Source: Phocoena phocoena
Taxonomy: Eukaryota; Chordata; Mammalia; Artiodactyla; Phocoenidae
Assembly (NCBI RefSeq): GCF_963924675.1
Contig: NC_089232.1
Location: 36,475,312-36,539,311 of the forward strand
Direction of reading: 5' to 3'
Length of the DNA stretch: 64,000 nucleotides
The notes under the pieces were generated by a model. That model was not told the DNA's origin. It did not search any database and saw only the letters and a program-made list of their open reading frames with translations. This document shows, piece after piece, positions 45,455-56,398 of the stretch (position 1 is the first letter of the stretch; each line of letters opens with the position of its first letter). A program made the position numbers and the translations under genes.

Positions 45455-46625
45455 CCTGATTGTTTTATTTTTGAGGGCTGTTCTAAGGTTTAGAATATGC
45501 ATTTTTAATTTATCAAAATTTACCTTCAAATAATAGTATAATGTAAATTCTAACGATATAATTCCATTTCCTGCTTCCATCCTTTGAGTTCAAATAGTTA
45601 TTGTGGTCAAGCATTTTACTTCTACTTATATGTTATAATTTTTGCTTTAAATAGTCAATTATCTTTTAAAATTTTTTTAAATGAGGGGAAAGTCTTTTAT
45701 ATATTAACTCATGTAGTTATCATTTCTGGCACTTTTCATTCTTTAGCATAAATCCAAGTTTCCATGTGGTTTTGGTTTCTTATGCCAAAGAAGTTGCTTT
45801 AACATTTCTTGTAATGCAGTTCTGCTGGCAACATTCTCTCAGCTTTTGTTTTCTTTAGCCTTCAGTTTTGAAAGATATCTTCTCTAAATATAGGATTCTA
45901 TGTGACAGACTGTTTTTTCTTTCAGCACTTTAAAAATGCTCTTTCATTGTCTTCTGACTTGCATAGTTTCTAATAAGAAGTTTACTGAATTTTTGTCTTT
46001 GTTTCCTTATACATAACCTACCTTTTTTTCCACCAGCTGCTTTTAATCTTTTCTTATCACTAGTTTTCAACAATTTAATGATGTCTTTTGCAGTGGTTTT
46101 TGTGAGCATGTGGGAATGTGTGTGTTTATCCTGCTGAGGGCTTACTGAGCTTCTTGAGTCTCTGGGTTTATAATTTTCATCAAATTTGAAAATACTTTCA
46201 GCCATATTACTAATAATTTTTCTATCACCCCTCTCACCCTCCTCTCATCTGGAACTCCAGTTACACATATATTAGAATATTTGGTATTATCCGACAGATC
46301 ACCAAGGCTCTCTGGTTTTTTCTTTTTGGTTTTTGTTCTTCGTGTGCTTTATTTTGGCTAGATTCCACTGTTATGTCTTCAAGTTTACTCATCTTTTCTT
46401 ATGAGTACCTAATCTACTTATGAGGGTTAATCTGATCCAGTGGAAATTTTATTTCAGAAGTTGCAATTTTAATCTCTAGAAATTCCATTTTTATGTCTTT
46501 AATTTCTCTTTCAGCATATAGAACATATTTATAATAATTGTTTTAATATTTTGACTGCTAATGCTACCATCTCTGTCATTTTTGGCTTTGTTTATTGACT
46601 TTTTTTCCTGAAAAGGTAATAGATT
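45455..46625 (-). mobile_element. HAL1/L1M-like ORF1 region fossil
   Basis: About 1.2 kb reads as the reverse complement of an L1-type ORF1 region: AACATTTCTTGTAATGCAGT, CTCTCAGCTTTTGTTTTCTT, TTTCAGCACTTTAAAAATGC, TTCATCAAATTTGAAAATAC, CCAGTTACACATATATTAGA and CTCTAGAAATTCCATTTTTA. Such a block without following ORF2 fits HAL1 (an L1 derivative with ORF1 only) or a truncated L1M. Frames are decayed. Confidence 0.65.
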
Positions 46626-46675
46626 ACATTTTCCTACTTTGTAATATGTCCTAGTTCTCTTGCTAGTTCCAACGC

Positions 46676-46754
46676 ATCTTCATGCTCTTCCTGCCTACTC
46701 TTGAAGTGCTGATGTTCCCAGCACTTAAGACGTAGGCAGGAAGAGCATGAAGAT
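46676..46754. repeat. Near-perfect 36-nt inverted repeat (hairpin), 7-nt loop
   Basis: Arm 1 (46,676-46,711) and arm 2 (46,719-46,754) pair over 35 base pairs: a perfect outer stem of 23 pairs beginning ATCTTCATGCTCTTCCTGCC, one unpaired base on arm 2, four pairs, one unpaired base on arm 1, then eight pairs closing on the loop ATGTTCC. Weaker pairing can extend outward to about 46,670 and 46,760. The stem length is like that of a primary microRNA, but the loop is short and no expression evidence exists. It may instead be a palindrome made by template switching. It lies between the HAL1-like block and an L2. Confidence 0.9.
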
Positions 46755-46789
46755 ACCTTGATGCTATTATTGGCTCCTCCTTTTCTGCT

Positions 46790-47100
46790 GTGCATTCTCT
46801 CCCTGGCTGATCTCATCTGCTCCCAGAATTTCAGTTACCATCTATATGATGGTATTCTCCGATTATATCTTCTGCTGTCCAGATTTTTCTTCAGAGCACT
46901 AGATTCATATGTATAACTGCCCACTCCACTTCTCCACCTAGATTCAGAGCCATCTCAAACTCAGCATATCCAAAATGAACTCGTCAAATTCCCCCTCAAA
47001 ATCTGCTCAATGTCTTGTATTCCCTAACTCAGTGAATGGCATCACGGCTCATAATCATACAAGCCAAACATCTGTGAGTCATCATCTTTCTCCTTCCTTG
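46790..47100 (+). mobile_element. L2 fossil, first part
   Basis: Sense L2: CTCCCTGGCTGATCTCATCT, ACCATCTATATGATGGTATT, CATCTCAAACTCAGCATATC and CTGTGAGTCATCATCTTTCT. It breaks at about 47,100 and resumes at about 47,745. Confidence 0.85.
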
Positions 47101-47744
47101 TAGTAGGTATTGTGGTTCTCCCCTTCTCAGCCTCCATTCTTCTTTTTCTAGGTAGTTACCTCAATTTTCATTGGGATATCCACACCTTGTCATCACAGCT
47201 TTGGACCTAGAGGCAGGGCATATGTCTTTATCCTAAGATAACTAACCTCATGCCATCCCCTGGCCACCATGAATCAATTCTTGAGGCTTCTGGGAAAGTT
47301 TTCTCTCCTTTCTAAAAGAGTTTTCATCAATACTCGCTCTTCTTCTCTTCTTGGACCTAGATGGTGAAACTCACAGCCATAAGAATTGTTGGCAACTGTA
47401 AAGCCAATACTAAGGAAAGAAAAGCAGTGAAACAAGAAAGAAACATGTCCTTAATGACATCACTGAGCTGTTGAATCATTCAGCCCTGTAGCCCATCTTT
47501 ACACTGGACTTTCTATCTAGACAGGTCAATATTGGTTTATTGGTTAAGCCAGTTAGAGTTGAGTTTTTTTGCTGCTTGCAACCCAAAGCATCATAATTGA
47601 TAACTTTCCTTCACCCTTCACCCCCAAACACAGGAAATTTACTCACTAGGTTCTAGTAATTCTATTCCTTAAATAGTGTCTGATTTCCCTCAGTTCTGTC
47701 TCTTGCTAGTGCCAGTGCCAGTTCAGGCTCTCTTTTTTTAAATG
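47101..47744. mobile_element. Insertion inside the L2, LTR-like, family unassigned
   Basis: Separates two collinear L2 parts. The segment from TGTAGTAGGTATTGTGG to the TTGGTTAAGCCAGTTAGAGT and CTTGCAACCCAAAGCATCAT region resembles the 3' end of ancient LTR or hAT repeats. Not securely named; target-site duplication not found. Confidence 0.45.
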
Positions 47745-48357
47745 CATAAAATGCATTTCTAAAGCGTATACCTTACCAAAATTTCATCTGCTTCCAATCC
47801 TGGTATGGCTTTCCCTTGCTTCTAGAAAAGACTCTACATTCTTTGCGTATTGTACAAGATTCTTCATGATCTGTCTCCTTTACCTTCTTGTGTCTCCTTT
47901 TGCCACTCCCTTCAATCCCATCCTACCACAGGCAATGCTGAACTCTTTGCTGAACCAAAATACTCTTTGATCTCACGCCTCTAGCACTTTACTCTCGCTG
48001 CCCTAACCGTAACCCTAACCTATGCTCCCAATGCTCTCACTCACTTCTCCCTTCTCCTTCCTCCATCACAGCACACAAACACACTAACTCCTAGTCATCC
48101 TCAAGTTTAAATGTTCTTTGAAGCATTTCCTGACCCTGCCTGAGTCTGGGGTAACTGTGTGTCAAGGCACCTAGTGTACTTTCCTACTAAAGTATTTATC
48201 ACACTGAGTCTGTTTATTTACCTGGCTCCTCCTCTGCACAGTAAGCACTTTGAAAATAATAAATCCTTCTTTTACATTCCTGTATCTCTATTTCTGGGAA
48301 CTAATAAAGTGCCTGAAACATAGTATACTCAATAAATGTTTTTTGAATGAATAATTA
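47745..48357 (+). mobile_element. L2 fossil, 3' part
   Basis: Continues the L2: ATTCTTCATGATCTGTCTCC, ACTAACTCCTAGTCATCCTC, GAAGCATTTCCTGACCCTGC, AGTATTTATCACACTGAGTC and the end ACTCAATAAATGTTTTTTGA. Confidence 0.88.
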
Positions 48358-49300
48358 TGTGGTCTGCAAACATAAGGATACTTGATCTCGAAACTCTCTA
48401 TCCGAAAACCTTAACTTTTCCTGTATTCCTGATTTCTAAGCATTAATCTTTTTCTTCCAGAATATGGGGTTCTAGGTAGGCAGAGAAGGAAAACAAAAGA
48501 GCTTGGGACAGGCTGCTTATAGTCCTCTGGAGATCCAGTAACATGTCCTGCCTTTCACCACTCTCCTCCACCACCTATTCACACCTGGGTGCCCTTTGTG
48601 GGTGTCGACTTAGCTGATGAGTCCAACAGCATACTCAGACCTTGCTTCAGATTTCTCTTATTGCCAAATGAAAGCTGGCCAATGTATATACCGTAAACAA
48701 TGTTCAAATTTCCACTTATCTTTTAAACTTCTACTTTATAAAATTTGTATTTCTTAAAAATTGTAGGCCTTAAAATTTTAGAAATCTGGATTATTTTGCA
48801 CTGACCAAGTAAGATACAGCGATCTTAATCCCAAGCTTTACCTTTACTGGCCTTAAAGTTAGATGTGACTAATTGAGCGAAGAAATGAACTACCGGAATC
48901 TGACAGTGGCAATGTTCCAAGCCATTTTGTAACCTAATTAACTGTTATGTTATTGGAAGCAACTACCTTTCTACAAGTCTTAGGTTGAAAAAAACGAAAA
49001 CAAGCAAAGAAAATCTTGAATTTAAGGCAGAGAGGATTCGCCTGAGGGAAGAGTGGGAAATGGGTATTCGTGATTCCGAATTTATGAGATAAAATTAAGC
49101 AGCAGGGAAGGCCGAGATGTGGTGAGGAAGTCAGATTTCACTGGGCACTTATGAGTGGTGAGGGTAGGAGTTGGAGGTGGAGCGAAGTAAGAAGGACTAG
49201 CGAAGAGCGGGATCCCTAGCAGCACCATAATACAAGGAGGGCCTTGTTCAGCCAGGAGCAGCACTGAACACGTACCCTTCCTTAGTGTTGTCGGTGAGCA
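48358..49300. other. Non-coding stretch upstream of the CpG-island promoter
   Basis: No repeat or exon recognised. Composition shifts from AT-rich to more balanced toward 49,300, where the CpG island begins. Confidence 0.5.
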
Positions 49301-49510
49301 TAGTAACAGTGGGGCCGAGCCTCTCCCCTCGAGCATGCGTGGTGCAGAGCGAGCCCGGAAACGATCTCAACAAGGTACACCTTTTTTCTTCAGTCAGCGA
49401 ACTACAACTCCCAAGAGACCACTCGGCGCTGCAGCGCCGCCTCCCGCTGTGGCTCTGCCCCGTCCCCTCCCTCCGGCCCCGCCCTCCAGCTAGTCCCCTC
49501 CCCTCCCTCC
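49300..49510 (+). promoter_or_regulatory. TATA-less CpG-island promoter with ZNF143-like, NRF1-like and ETS-like sites
   Basis: ACTACAACTCCCAAGAG at 49,401-49,416 matches the 5' core of the ZNF143/THAP11 site. GCATGCGT (49,333-49,340) resembles an NRF1 half site and CCCGGAA (49,354-49,360) an ETS core. CG dinucleotides become dense from about 49,420, and no TATA box is visible. Sites of this kind mark housekeeping-type, often bidirectional, promoters. The rightward direction is inferred from the strong donor at 49,852; leftward transcription cannot be excluded. Confidence 0.75.
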
Positions 49511-50175
49511 GAGAGTGTGTCAGTGACCCAGAGGCGGTGTGAGGCGGAGGAACCGTCGGGGGGCGCCGCCGCCGCCTCCAGCAGCTGCACAAGCCGCGCC
49601 GCGCGTTCGGATTTGCCTCGAGACCTCCGGGAGCGCATCACAAAGCGGACCCCACGGCTTTCCCTCCGCCCGCGGCTTCTCCAGCGCTTGGCTCTGCGGC
49701 CAACTTCCTCTCGCCGGGTTCGGCCGGCAGGCGAGGAAGGCTGCGGTGGAACGCTGGGCTGTCTGCTCGTGCTCCTCGCGCACGCACCCTTCACCCCCCT
49801 CGGTCCGGGTCTCGGGGCCGTGCTGGGATTCCGGCCACCAGCAATTGTCCGGTGAGTGTGGCCGCGGCGTGCCGTGGGAGGGGTCGCGGCGGGGCCACCG
49901 AGGGATGCGGGCCAGTCGGGCGCGCAACTTCCTCGGCGGCCGGCCGGCTCTCCCCGCCCGCCTGCGCGCCCCCGCGCCGGAGGCGGCCGAGAGAGGAGTT
50001 TGCGGCGCCTGCATCCCGCGCTCTCGCAGTAGGAAGCGCCTTTGTCAGGAGCCGGCGGGCGCCCCCTCCCCCTCCGCCTGAGTGCGGGCGCGCGGCAGCC
50101 AAGTCCGAGCCCCGCGCCCTACGCCCCGCGCCGGGCCGCCAGCTGCTGGAGGGGAGCTCCGCGGGGGCGGGGAGC
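49330..50175. other. CpG island
   Basis: The only GC-rich, CG-dense interval of this size in the window outside the SINEs, which are themselves CG-rich. It spans the promoter, the candidate first exon and the start of the intron, and includes a GC box (GGGGGCGGGG) at about 50,163-50,172. Long GC-rich open frames on both strands arise from composition. Confidence 0.92.
49511..49851 (+). other. Candidate untranslated first exon of an unidentified gene
   Basis: From about 49,511 to 49,851 the sequence is CG-rich and has no ATG at all, as expected for a noncoding first exon. It ends GTCCG followed by GTGAGT at 49,852-49,857, a strong match to the splice-donor consensus. The start is only approximate: it is placed just downstream of the clustered promoter sites. 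A GCCGCCGCCGCC stretch lies at about 49,563-49,576. I do not recognise the gene. The open frames across this interval begin at non-ATG codons and most read through the donor, so I treat them as spurious. Confidence reflects the exon structure, not identity. Confidence 0.65.
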
Positions 50176-53100
50176 AAGACAGAAAAAAGAGAAACAAAGG
50201 GGGTGGTGGGCTTTTGTTTGTGCGAATCTGATAACTTCTTCCTTCCTTACATAACACAGACTCCCGAGTTAGTCATTCTTTTTTTTGTTACGATTATTGC
50301 CATCATCTTTGCGTGTCCTTCGCGTTTTCTTTCATCTCTGAATCTCAGAGCACTTAAAAACACTAATTAATTACACCTCCGGGGCCCCTACGAAACACGT
50401 TAATAAGCCCGTTTCTGTAAGTGGGTAAACTGAGGTCCAGAAGAGCTCTCTAATTGATGGATACGGTTGCTCTTCCACCGCACCTGGTGTCTGAGGACCT
50501 GAAAGCATCTATGAGTAAGAACTCGTTCTTCAGTAACCCGTGGAAAAGTTAAAGGTGCTCATTTTACTTACAGGCTAACTAAAGTCTAAAAGAAGTAGGG
50601 GTGATTGTTAGGTAGTTCAAACAATAACTCTTCTTACATAGTGTTTGAATCTTAAAACCTCAAGAGTCTTGAAAAATACTCCGAGTGGGGAAAATACTGT
50701 ACATCACAAACTCACCTCACCCATCTACTTTTATTTTTGTACATGCGGGTCTCTTACAAGGCGGGAGAGCAGGGATGGGGGATGGGGGTTGGGGGAGGGA
50801 GGGCAGAGATTTTTTTAATGGAGGCTTAACAGACTTTAATCACTACACACAAGGAAATGTGTCTTGGTTTTAATAGCACCAACAACCTTCCCATCGTTTA
50901 GTCATCAGATAATTGAGTGAGCACTTTATCCATAAGACGCCGGTTGTGCTAAGAACTGACGCTTTAAGTGTACGAAACGGTCATCTATTTGTTTTGGTTC
51001 AAAGACTGTGTACTTCTCTTACTCTGCAAAATGTTACTTTGTTTTCTTAGCAGCTGATCTTTTGTTTTAGAACTGGCTTTGTCTTTTTCTACATTGAATA
51101 TGTGTTACTTTTATAGCTGAGCAGAATCGTAACAGTGTTGTTGTTGTTTAGTTTGCATAGTAGCGTGAATTTAAATTTTTGAATTGTGGAGAAGGTTTGG
51201 TTTCTCCAGTTCTTCGGTTTCAGTTTATGACGTTTTCTTTATAGCTAACAGAGAAAATGTTTTCTCGGTGTGATCAGATTTATATCTTTCAAAACATTGT
51301 CCTTCTTGTACAAATACAGCATATGAATTCCTTATGTTTTTTATTCACATCAAAAACCTCTTCTGGAGGAAAATACATAATTCTGAGGACAAGTTTGTTT
51401 ATTTTGGTAGTTGAACCAAACTGGAAGGTACTAAAAATTTAAATCAAGCATCATTTCTACTAGTTATTTCCTGAGATGAATAATGATCAGAACTGTAGTA
51501 ACAGTACTTTCTTTTATCCTAAATTCTCTTGAATTTAATTTTGTATTTTATAGTTGCCCCCCAGACTTTAGATTCTGGTGGTCCCATCAGAAAAGGAAAA
51601 GACATTTGTTATTTTAATATTTTTCCCCCAATCCTCTAACCTGTCCCCTTTCTGTAGTATGTTGAAAGAGATCTTGAGTTTTAAAAATTGAAAAATAAGT
51701 TGTTTGGAACATACAGTTGAGTGTGTGGAAAATTGTATGTAGTGAAGTGGTTATAGTACTTCATCTAATAAATTTAAGACTTTTAAAGAGAAAACTGTCA
51801 CGTAGGTTTTTATTAATATTATAGAAGTGCTGTAATGTAATAATAGTAGTATTTATTGACTTGAAAAAAAAGTGATCTGGGAATTGTGCCTTAGTGGCCG
51901 ATTGGGGGGAGGGGGCGGAAATCTGTGCTCTCCTTAAAATTTTCATTTAGGTGACCTTACAGTTGGTTATGTTGAACTTTTTCTGTAGTGTTTACAAACC
52001 AAATTTGCCAGAGGCATTTGTACTTTAAAGTAGCTACTAACACAATGTCTGCCCAGTCACTGGAGTCCAAAGGCAGAAGTTAGTGTTGACTGTCAAAGGC
52101 TGGCATTGCAGGTTTCCTAGTTTCTTTGGGACCCCTTAAAGGAAATGTGTGAAAAGTACAGGGCAGGGAACTGAGTCTAGTACTGCTGAGCTACAGAGCC
52201 AAGTTTCAAGGGAAAGCCTGAGTGTGTTTGCCTTTGTCTTTGTTTCAGCTTCCTTTCTGGTTGTCAAAATGTCACTTGTATATGAAGAGTTCTGTCAATT
52301 CAGAATATGCCTTATTGTGGTTGTCCAGTAGGTCAGATGATGAGGACTATAGTAGTCCTGCTCTGCGAACAATTGTTTTCAGACAGAAGCTTCTGTAACT
52401 GATAGAGATTTTAAGCTGGAGGAGGTAGAATTGAAAACTATCTAACATTCTCGCATACATACATCTTAAAATGGCATGTCAATATAGACCTATTCTCATA
52501 TTTATTAAATCAGAAAGGCTTATATTGATTATTTTATTTCATCTGTTTTAACTGTGTATATGAAAACATAATGACAAACACATGATGGCACTGAGAGATG
52601 GTTCTAGGAGTTTCTTTGGAAAAATCATCTTATTTCATAAAGTTACATTTGTGTCTTTTAATTGAGGAGAATAAAACAAATTTAAAAGCCAGTAGAAGGA
52701 AGAAAATCAGTAGAATGAAGGAAACCTGGTGAAGATGTTTTTATAGAGAACAATATTACAGATTCCTGACAACATTGTATAAGGGACAAAATTCTAGCTA
52801 AAGTCTGTAAACAGTGAATTCCACTTAGCATTTTCTGTTTGTAGATCTCTAGCCATCTTTTCATGATTCTCTCTAAATATGTCACACAGGAAAAGTAAAT
52901 AGAAAGCATTCTTTCAAGGCATTTGGGTTGTTGGAGTATTTTTTTACACATGTGGTAGTGGAGGTTTATTGTTTTTCTTTAAGTTTGACCTCTGCCAGAG
53001 AACATTTTCCCCAGACTAATGTGTGGGAACCTCAAAACAAGAAATATTGGACACTGAAAGAACTAGATATAATTTCAAGTTGTACCACTAGCTTGTTTTA

Positions 53101-54139
53101 TGTTATCTTGAAAGATCCCTTCTAATAGTTGTACCTTCCAAAGGCTGAAAATAATTGCACTTAGTAGGTCCTACATAGTTTTTGTTTTTGCTGAATGAAT
53201 TTACAAGTAATAAAGAAAAAGCACAAGATTTCCTGAGTCAGAGAATTTCTGATTTTTTTCTTTTTAAATAGAAGTAACTGATGAACATGTGATTGGAGCC
53301 CTTCAATTAGCATAGCTTCCTTCAGAAATAAACTTAAGAGGAAAAGAGCTTCATCAGGTGATTTAAGAGAACTGAATTGCAAATGAGTCTAAGAACACCT
53401 GATTATTTTTTCAGAATGTTGTATATGATGTTTTAGATTTTTTGCCACAATAAACTCCGTTTCAGAGAAGCAGAGTTCTACATGTTACTCCTTGTATCGC
53501 GCCTGTAATGCTTTTTTACACCTCAAAATACCATTTACAGAAAAATAGAATATGTTCCTGGTGCCTATGGGAAAATTCTGATGTTTGTCATCCCTCAGTT
53601 AATCGTGACCATTCATGTAGTTAAAAGTTTTTAATTGAGTACACATGTAATTTACTTTTCAAAGAATTTATTGCTGATTTTTATTTTATAATGAACCTCT
53701 TGGGATGTTGCTAGTTCTAAAAATATGTAGTACCTCCCGGTTTCCCACCATGTTCTGCAGTTTCTTTTTCTATTAATTTTTTGGCTGCAATTTGCTTTTT
53801 CCCCTAAATTGTCTAAAATGAGCTAAGAAATCTTTAAACATACTTGACAAGAAATACAGTCAGTAATTTATTATGCTAAGCTTCAGCTAAATTTCCAAAT
53901 ACTAGGTATGTGAATCTGTTTTAGAGATAAAAGTATACTTACTTTGAAGGGGGCTAAAGCAGGGATATAGCCAATAGATTTCATCTTGGGTATCAAATCT
54001 GATTGCCTGGTAGTGACTGCCTGGAGTGTTATGTTTAGAAAATTGGGAGTCCTGGTTCAGACTCAGCAGGAGTGAGTGCTGTGATTAGCAATTTCTGCAG
54101 TTGGGTGGGTAGTGGGCTTTTGGCATGAATGCCAAATAT
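49852..54139 (+). other. Presumed start of intron 1, repeat-poor
   Basis: After the donor the CG-rich part continues to about 50,175, then 4 kb of AT-rich sequence follows in which I recognise no transposon. A G-rich run lies at 50,772-50,803 and a second shorter one at 51,904-51,917. Absence of repeats next to a CpG promoter is common where regulatory sequence is dense; this is inference. Confidence 0.5.
50772..50803 (+). repeat. G-tract cluster, potential G-quadruplex
   Basis: Six G-runs of three to five bases separated by one to two bases, for example GGGATGGGGGATGGGGG. It fits the general G-quadruplex pattern on the plus (presumed non-template) strand about 0.9 kb into the putative intron. 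Confidence 0.8.
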
Positions 54140-54290
54140 TCATTTTGTACTTTTTGGATGCCTTTTATGTGTCAGACACTGGTCTAGATGCTGATATCAC
54201 ACAGACTAAAATCTCTGCCTTATGGTGTTTACATTCTAATAACAAGACACAGACAATAAAAAGGTAAAATATTTTGTGTTTTAATGACAA
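54140..54290 (-). mobile_element. L2 fossil, first part
   Basis: Inverted L2 3' end: GCCTTTTATGTGTCAGACAC, TGGTCTAGATGCTGATATCA and GCCTTATGGTGTTTACATTC. It appears to continue at 55,000 after an L1 insertion. Confidence 0.7.
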
Positions 54291-54950
54291 ATGACCTGGT
54301 TTGTTTAAAAAATAAATAACAAGAAATGGGGGGGGATATAAGATTAAAAGCAACTAAAGGGGCATATCCACCAAATGTATTGTGTGGACCTTAGATCCTG
54401 CTTTGAGCAAACTAACTGTAAAAGGACATTGGTGAAAAATTTGGACATTGATGGGTATTTAATAAAAAGGAATTGTCAATTTTTTTTAGGGTATAGTAAT
54501 GTTTTATGGTTTTAAAACAAGAGTCCTTACCTTTTGGGGGTATATTTATGAATTAAAATATGATATCTGGGGCTTCCCTGGTGGCGCAGTGGTTGAGAGT
54601 CCGCCTGCCGATGCAGGGGACACGGGTTCGTGCCCCGGTCCGGGAAGATCCCACATGCCGCGGAGCGGCTGGGCCTGTGAGCCATGGCCGCTGGGCCTGT
54701 GCATCCGGAGCCTGTGCTCCGCAGCAGGAGAGGCCACAGCGGTGAGGGGTCCGCGTACTGCAAAAAAAATAAATAAATAAAATCTGATATCTGGATTTTT
54801 TTACTTTAAAATAATTTGCAGGGGAGAGGAGCATAGATGAAACAATATTGGCCCTATATCGAAAAAATTTTGAAACTAGATAATGGATACATGAGATTTC
54901 TTATATTCTCTCTGCTTTTGTGTATGTTTGAAAAATTCCATAATTAACAG
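54291..54950 (+). mobile_element. L1M-type 3' UTR, split by a SINE
   Basis: Words GACATTGATGGGTATTTAAT, AAGGAATTGTCAATTTTTTT and, after the SINE, GATAATGGATACATGAGATT and GTATGTTTGAAAAATTCCAT mark an old L1 tail inserted in the L2. Confidence 0.65.
54571..54784 (+). mobile_element. CHR-type SINE, short form, inside the L1
   Basis: Starts GGCTTCCCTGGTGGCGCAGT and ends with an AAATA-rich tail. The target-site duplication TGATATCTGG is at 54,561-54,570 and 54,785-54,794. Confidence 0.93.
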
Positions 54951-54999
54951 TTTTACACACACAAATAAAGCAGAAAGGGGGGAGAGGGAATATGTGGGA

Positions 55000-55270
55000 T
55001 GTGAATATGGGATGGGAGTGAGAAGGTGATAGTTATTTGAGTAAAGACCTGAAGGAGGTGAGGGAGTAAGCCTTGCAGGTAATCTTAGGGCAGGACGTTC
55101 CAGGTGGAGGGAACAGTGAGTACAGTGACCCTGAGAATGGACCTTGATTGGAATGCAAGAAATTACAAGAAAACCAGTGTGTCTGGGTTAGAGTGAGAGA
55201 GAATAGCTGGGGATAGTCAGAAATATAAAGGAAGGGTAGAGACCAGATGGTATAGGACTTGGTTGTCCAT
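55000..55270 (-). mobile_element. L2 fossil, second part
   Basis: Inverted L2: AGTAAAGACCTGAAGGAGGT, GGGCAGGACGTTCCAGGTGG, AGGGAACAGTGAGTACAGTG and AAGGGTAGAGACCAGATGGT. Confidence 0.8.
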
Positions 55271-55274
55271 CCTT

Positions 55275-56048
55275 CCTTTAAAGTAAAGATATTTATTTTA
55301 TACACTTAACTAAAATAAGTCTAGTTTAGTCCCCCTGGAAGCTTTACACTTATTTCAACAATACTAGCATTACTCAAATATTTTTTGTTCTTTTTTTTTT
55401 TTTTTTTAAATTGCCTTCTAAGCCAGTTTAAGAGCCACTCATGAACAGAGCTCATTACTTTCTATTTCCGCCTTGTTTTTAAGGAAGAGGGGGGTATTAG
55501 CCACATGATACCTTATTTATCAGATATGATTCAGAAAGGATTTTGACAGAAAGAAAATAGGAAATAACTTCAGGCTGTTTGTGAATGTCAGATCTACTCT
55601 GAGAAGGCCATTACTGTTTCTGAAAATCAGATCCACCCATAGACTAAAGAGGAATTTTAATAATGTTCTGGACAATTGTAGCATCATTTAAAGTAAGGAT
55701 ATAACGAGAGTGACTAATATGGAAAGACTATATTCATTTGGATATTTAAGTTCTGTCTCATACATTAAAACACATAACATATACATACAAGACCATGCGT
55801 ATTTCTTAAGTATTCAAAACAGTCATTGCTGATACGTTTCATTTGTGTCATGCATCCAAGACTGAAGAGATGGCATTTATCGTTGTAATGAAATTGTATA
55901 ACTTTCTTGTTGCAATGGCATACACTTGGGAATTGAAAGACTAGCACACGTTTAGTGTTAGGAATCTGGCTTTCAAGTCTTCTTGTATTTATGCTTCAAA
56001 TCTCAGATTAGTGATTTTTTCAAGAACATGCTGATTTCTCATAAAGAA
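55275..56048. other. Intronic non-coding stretch
   Basis: T-rich run at about 55,392-55,408; otherwise no feature recognised. Confidence 0.4.
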
Positions 56049-56064
56049 CTCTTTTTAAATCTTT

Positions 56065-56398
56065 TTGTTTTTAATAAACTTATTTTATTTTTGGCTGCGT
56101 TAGGTTTCCGTTGCTGCGTGCGGGCTTCCTCTGGTTGTGGTGAGTGGGGGGCTACTCTTCGTTGCGGTGCGTGAGCTTCTCACTGCAGTGGCTTCTCGTT
56201 GCAGAGCACGGGCTCTAGGCTCGTGGGCTTCAGTAGTTGCAGCACGCAGTCTCAGTAGTTGTGGCCCGCAGGCTCACTAGTTGTGGCGCACGGGCTTAGT
56301 TGCTCCGCGGCATGTGGGATCTTCCCGGACCAGGGCTCAAACCTGTGTCCCCTGCAGTGGCAGAAGGATTCTTAACCACTGCACCACCAGGGAAGTCC
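56065..56398 (-). mobile_element. CHR-type SINE, long form
   Basis: Reverse complement of a long-form copy, from TTATTTTATTTTTGGCTGCG to GCACCACCAGGGAAGTCC. The perfect 16-base target-site duplication CTCTTTTTAAATCTTT is at 56,049-56,064 and 56,399-56,414. Confidence 0.95.

Noticed and set aside
48001..48021. Telomere-like CCCTAACCGTAACCCTAACC
   Set aside because: Only about three imperfect units inside an L2; too short to be an interstitial telomere.
49520..50370. Long open frames on both strands across the CpG island (up to 180 codons)
   Set aside because: They start at non-ATG codons or run across the splice donor, overlap each other in several frames, and have arginine/proline/alanine-rich composition expected of GC-rich DNA without stops.
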